Source: JARKQH01 sp964631605
GTDB lineage: Bacteria > Verrucomicrobiota > Verrucomicrobiia > Limisphaerales > UBA8199
DNA length: 6,495 nt
Direction: 5' to 3'
Assembly (NCBI GenBank): GCA_964631605.1
Contig: CAZVYG010000142.1
Location: 1-6,495 of the forward strand
Shown: piece by piece, positions 3,664-6,495 of the stretch
Numbering within the stretch: position 1 is the stretch's first letter
Layout: each line of letters opens with the position of its first letter
The notes under the pieces: model-generated
Database searches by the model: none
What the model was told of the DNA's origin: nothing
The model's input: the letters and a program-made list of their open reading frames with translations, nothing else
Position numbers and translations under genes: made by a program

Positions 3664-6495
3664 ATGAAATGCCTGACTCCCCTGCTTCTCCTGCCCCTGC
3701 TGGCCGTCAGTGCCCGCGGCGGTGAGCCTGAGCCCCCTGCGCCGACCAACGCCGCTCCGCTGGTGACTTTGACCGATTTCAAGCTGACGGGCGATCTGAC
3801 CAATGGCCAGGCGGTATTCACGCTCACCACCACCGCGCGGGTCGAGCGCTCGAAGGGGGCGACGCTGGAATTGCTTTCGGGCCCCGTCGCGTTGGCCGAG
3901 GTCAATGCCCACCCGCAATGGCGCTTGCGGGCCGAGCCCAACCGCTTTGTGCTGGTCTTCGACCGGAGCGGCGAATTTCCCATCCGCGTCCAGTTCCACG
4001 CCGCGGTTCGCGAGACGGACCAGTGGAAGACCGTCGAGTTCACCGTGGCCCCCGCCGCCGTTCAGCCGGTGGTCCTGCGGGGCCTGGCGGCCGACACCCA
4101 GTTCCAGTTCGCCGGCGCCGCCCGGCCGGAGCGAAAAGACACCGATTTTATCAGTTTTCTGCCTGCCAGCGGCAGGGTGTCACTTTCGTGGAAGGAAGCC
4201 CGGCCCGAGGTCGAAGGCAAACTCTTCTTCGCGGCGGAGATGCTCTCGCAGGTCAGCGTCAGTCCCGGCCTGATGCGCCAGGTGGCCTTGCTGGATTTGA
4301 AGGTGATGCAGGGTGAACTGCCGGGCGTGGCCTTGCTGCTGCGCGGCGCCGGCGAGGTCACCCGCGTGCAGGGCGACCAGCTCCTCGCCTGGCGGCTCGA
4401 GCCCGGGCCGGGAGCGGGCGAACGGCGGCTGATTGTGGAATTCAACCAGCCGCAGAAGGAGCAATGCAGCCTGCTGATTCAGTTGCAGACGCCCCTGGGC
4501 GCCTTTCCGCAAACGGCCGACGCGGTCCAACTGCGGCCCGAGGGCGCAACGCGGTTTGCCGGTTATTGCCGGGTGGTCAATGATGGCGCGGTGCGGCTCG
4601 AGGTGCTTCAGGCAAGGGGCCTCTCGCAGATTTCGCCCGAACAGTTTCCCGAAACCGACGCCACGCGCGCGGTCCTGCGGGCCACCGGCAGCCAGCGGTT
4701 TGCCTACCGCTTTTCGGGGGCGGATTTTGCCCTTCGCATTCAGGCCGACCAGATTCAGCCCGAGTTGGCGGTGTCGCAGGTGCTGGCCTATCACCTCGGA
4801 GAAAACGAGCTGGCGATTGATCTGGAGGCCGAACTGGACATTCGCGAAGCCCCAATGCGCGAGCTGGTGCTGCGCGTGCCCAAAGGCTATGCCATTGCCC
4901 GGCTCACGGCTTCGGGTCTGAACGACTATTTCCTGCGCGACCCCCCCGACCAGCCGGACACCGAGCTGCGCCTGGTTTACGGCCAGCCGGTTTCGGGCCG
5001 GCAGGTGGTTCAGCTCCGGCTCGAGCGCAACAAACCGCTGGGAGAAGCGTTCTGGACCCTGCCGCGCATCGAAGTGGCGCGCGCCAAGTCTGTCCGCGGG
5101 CACGTTGGCATCTCGGCCGACCCGGGCTTCCGCGCCGCCGCGGAGCGGATCGAAGGATTGACCGAGGTTGCCACCGCGTTTTTTCCGCGCAAAGTGGCCG
5201 GCATTCAGGCCGCGTTTCGACTGAACGAGGCGGCGTGGGAGGCGCGCTTGCGCATCGAGCGGCTGCCCCAGGCGGTGCAGGCCGATGCGTTTCACCTCTT
5301 TTCGATCGGCGAGGGCATCGCCTATGGCAGCAGCCTCCTCAACTATGTCGTCTCCGGCGCGCCCGTGTCCGCCTTCCGGGTTGAACTCGCAGAGGAGTAC
5401 TTCAACGTCGAGTTTGCCGGAAAGGACATTCGCAACTGGCAGAAGTCCGGCTCAACTTACACCGTGCAGTTGCACTCGCCGGTTTCCGGCGCCTACACGC
5501 TCCTGGCGACTTACGAACGCCCGTTCAAGGCCCACGGCGACACCCTGGCGTTCACCGGCACCCGCCCCCTGGACGCCCAGTCCGAGCAGGGCCACACGCT
5601 GGTCATCAGCGCCTATCAGTTCCAAGTCAAGCCCGTGGAAGTCTCGCCGGGTCTGCTTGCGCTCGAACCCGGGGAAGTGCCCTCCGAGTACCGCCTGTTT
5701 TTTGACGCGCCTATTCTGGCCGCTTACCGCTACAACGCCCGGCCCTTCAACCTGAAACTCGAGCTGAGCCCCCTCGCCCAAGGGGAATCCTTGAGCCAGG
5801 TGGTGGACCGCGCTTCGTTGACCACCCGCATTTCCAAGGAAGGCCAGGTCCTCACGGATGCCCGTTATTGCGTCAAGAACCGCGGGCACACTCATTTCCG
5901 CCTCGTGGTGCCCGAAGGCACCCAGTTGTGGTCGGCCAGCGTCAATGGCGTCCCCGCCGTGCCAGTGAAGGATTCCCAGGCCAACCTCATCCCCCTGCCG
6001 CCCCGCTCCGATCCCAACGCGGTGCTGACGGTCGAACTCAAACTCGCGGCCCGGTCGCCGCAGCCGGATCGGGTGCGCGTGGCCGCGCCGATCGTCCGCG
6101 CCCCGGTCTTGCTCGCGGAATGGAAACTCGAGCCGGACACCGGCCAGCGCCTGGTTTATCACCAGGGCTCGCTCATGCCCGACGGCGGCACAGCGGACCG
6201 CTCCGGCTTCGCCGCCCTCGCACGGGCGTTCACGGGGCCCGAGGCGGCGCAGGCGACCGCAACCGCCGCGGCAGCGGTGGCGTTGCTCGGGTGCGCTCTG
6301 ATCTTTTGGCGGTGGGCGGGACGCCAGGGGGATGGTAAATCCAGCGCGCGGCGCCTCTCCGGCGCCATCCTCGGCCTGGCGGCCTTCGGGGCGGCGCTGA
6401 TTGCGCTGGGCTTTTTGGGCGCGCTTTCCGGGCGCCAGCAGAGCCTCCTGTCGCGCGAGGTTTCGCTGGTGGCGCCGGTGCAGCAGGCCGAAAGC
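3664..6495 (+). CDS. Giant exported beta-rich membrane-anchored protein, uncharacterised (3' end outside window)
   Basis: The frame runs from ATG 3664 to the last base without a stop, giving 944 residues. An in-frame TGA at 3640 and no other in-frame ATG between it and 3664 support this start; the ribosome binding site is weak (GGAA at 3656-3659). Residues 1-19 are a signal peptide (MKCLTPLLLLPLLAVSA, likely cleaved after A17 or G19). Residues 20-855 alternate hydrophobic and polar residues as in stacked beta-sandwich domains, with no enzyme motif I recognise. A distinctive stretch at about 720-770 contains LTDARYCVKNRG and VPEGTQLWSASVNGVP, which I associate from memory with very large hypothetical proteins of Planctomycetes and Verrucomicrobia. 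Two hydrophobic helices follow at about 864-882 and 900-921, split by a short basic loop. It lies 29 bases after the VWA gene on the same strand, probably in one operon. The arrangement loosely recalls BatD-type proteins beside VWA proteins, but it is much larger and I see no clear homology. Function unknown. Confidence 0.85.
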   Translation, partial: MKCLTPLLLLPLLAVSARGGEPEPPAPTNAAPLVTLTDFKLTGDLTNGQAVFTLTTTARVERSKGATLELLSGPVALAEVNAHPQWRLRAEPNRFVLVFDRSGEFPIRVQFHAAVRETDQWKTVEFTVAPAAVQPVVLRGLAADTQFQFAGAARPERKDTDFISFLPASGRVSLSWKEARPEVEGKLFFAAEMLSQVSVSPGLMRQVALLDLKVMQGELPGVALLLRGAGEVTRVQGDQLLAWRLEPGPGAGERRLIVEFNQPQKEQCSLLIQLQTPLGAFPQTADAVQLRPEGATRFAGYCRVVNDGAVRLEVLQARGLSQISPEQFPETDATRAVLRATGSQRFAYRFSGADFALRIQADQIQPELAVSQVLAYHLGENELAIDLEAELDIREAPMRELVLRVPKGYAIARLTASGLNDYFLRDPPDQPDTELRLVYGQPVSGRQVVQLRLERNKPLGEAFWTLPRIEVARAKSVRGHVGISADPGFRAAAERIEGLTEVATAFFPRKVAGIQAAFRLNEAAWEARLRIERLPQAVQADAFHLFSIGEGIAYGSSLLNYVVSGAPVSAFRVELAEEYFNVEFAGKDIRNWQKSGSTYTVQLHSPVSGAYTLLATYERPFKAHGDTLAFTGTRPLDAQSEQGHTLVISAYQFQVKPVEVSPGLLALEPGEVPSEYRLFFDAPILAAYRYNARPFNLKLELSPLAQGESLSQVVDRASLTTRISKEGQVLTDARYCVKNRGHTHFRLVVPEGTQLWSASVNGVPAVPVKDSQANLIPLPPRSDPNAVLTVELKLAARSPQPDRVRVAAPIVRAPVLLAEWKLEPDTGQRLVYHQGSLMPDGGTADRSGFAALARAFTGPEAAQATATAAAAVALLGCALIFWRWAGRQGDGKSSARRLSGAILGLAAFGAALIALGFLGALSGRQQSLLSREVSLVAPVQQAES

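Noticed and set aside
4180..5295. 371-codon minus-strand open frame opposite the giant envelope gene
   Set aside because: The plus strand has a signal peptide and a continuous 944-residue frame; the antisense frame follows from the codon bias of that gene.

Overview
The window is GC-rich and reads as bacterial chromosome with three co-directional genes on the + strand and about 380 bases of non-coding sequence at the left. The best guess for the host is a Verrucomicrobiota bacterium, or another member of the PVC group. This rests on family resemblance: the style of ECF sigma factor region 4, a YfbK-type VWA protein fused to an anti-sigma-like N-terminus, and a very large exported beta-rich protein of a kind I associate with Planctomycetes and Verrucomicrobia. 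It has not been checked against any database.

Layout. Positions 1-115 hold a run of tight, perfect hairpins whose arms differ in sequence but which mostly share short 3-4 base loops. Positions 116-380 are an untranslated spacer with a strong long-range inverted repeat (139-191) and no convincing gene. An ECF sigma factor lies at 381-938. Its stop codon overlaps the start of the next gene (935-3634) in an ATGA junction. That gene encodes an 899-residue protein that appears to combine a cytoplasmic anti-sigma-like segment, one transmembrane helix, a long low-complexity extracytoplasmic linker and a complete YfbK-type VWA module. After a 29-base gap a third gene starts at 3664 and stays open to the end of the window. 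Its first 944 residues show a signal peptide, a very long beta-rich region and two closely spaced membrane helices near the window edge.

How the genes may work together (inference). The sigma factor and the membrane-anchored VWA protein look like a sigma/anti-sigma pair in which the sensor part is an extracytoplasmic, metal-binding VWA domain. The third protein is exported and membrane-anchored, so it is placed to be a partner, a ligand or an output of the same envelope system. The three genes are probably one operon, with translational coupling between the first two. The most unusual elements are the hairpin array upstream and the fused anti-sigma/VWA architecture next to a giant uncharacterised envelope protein.
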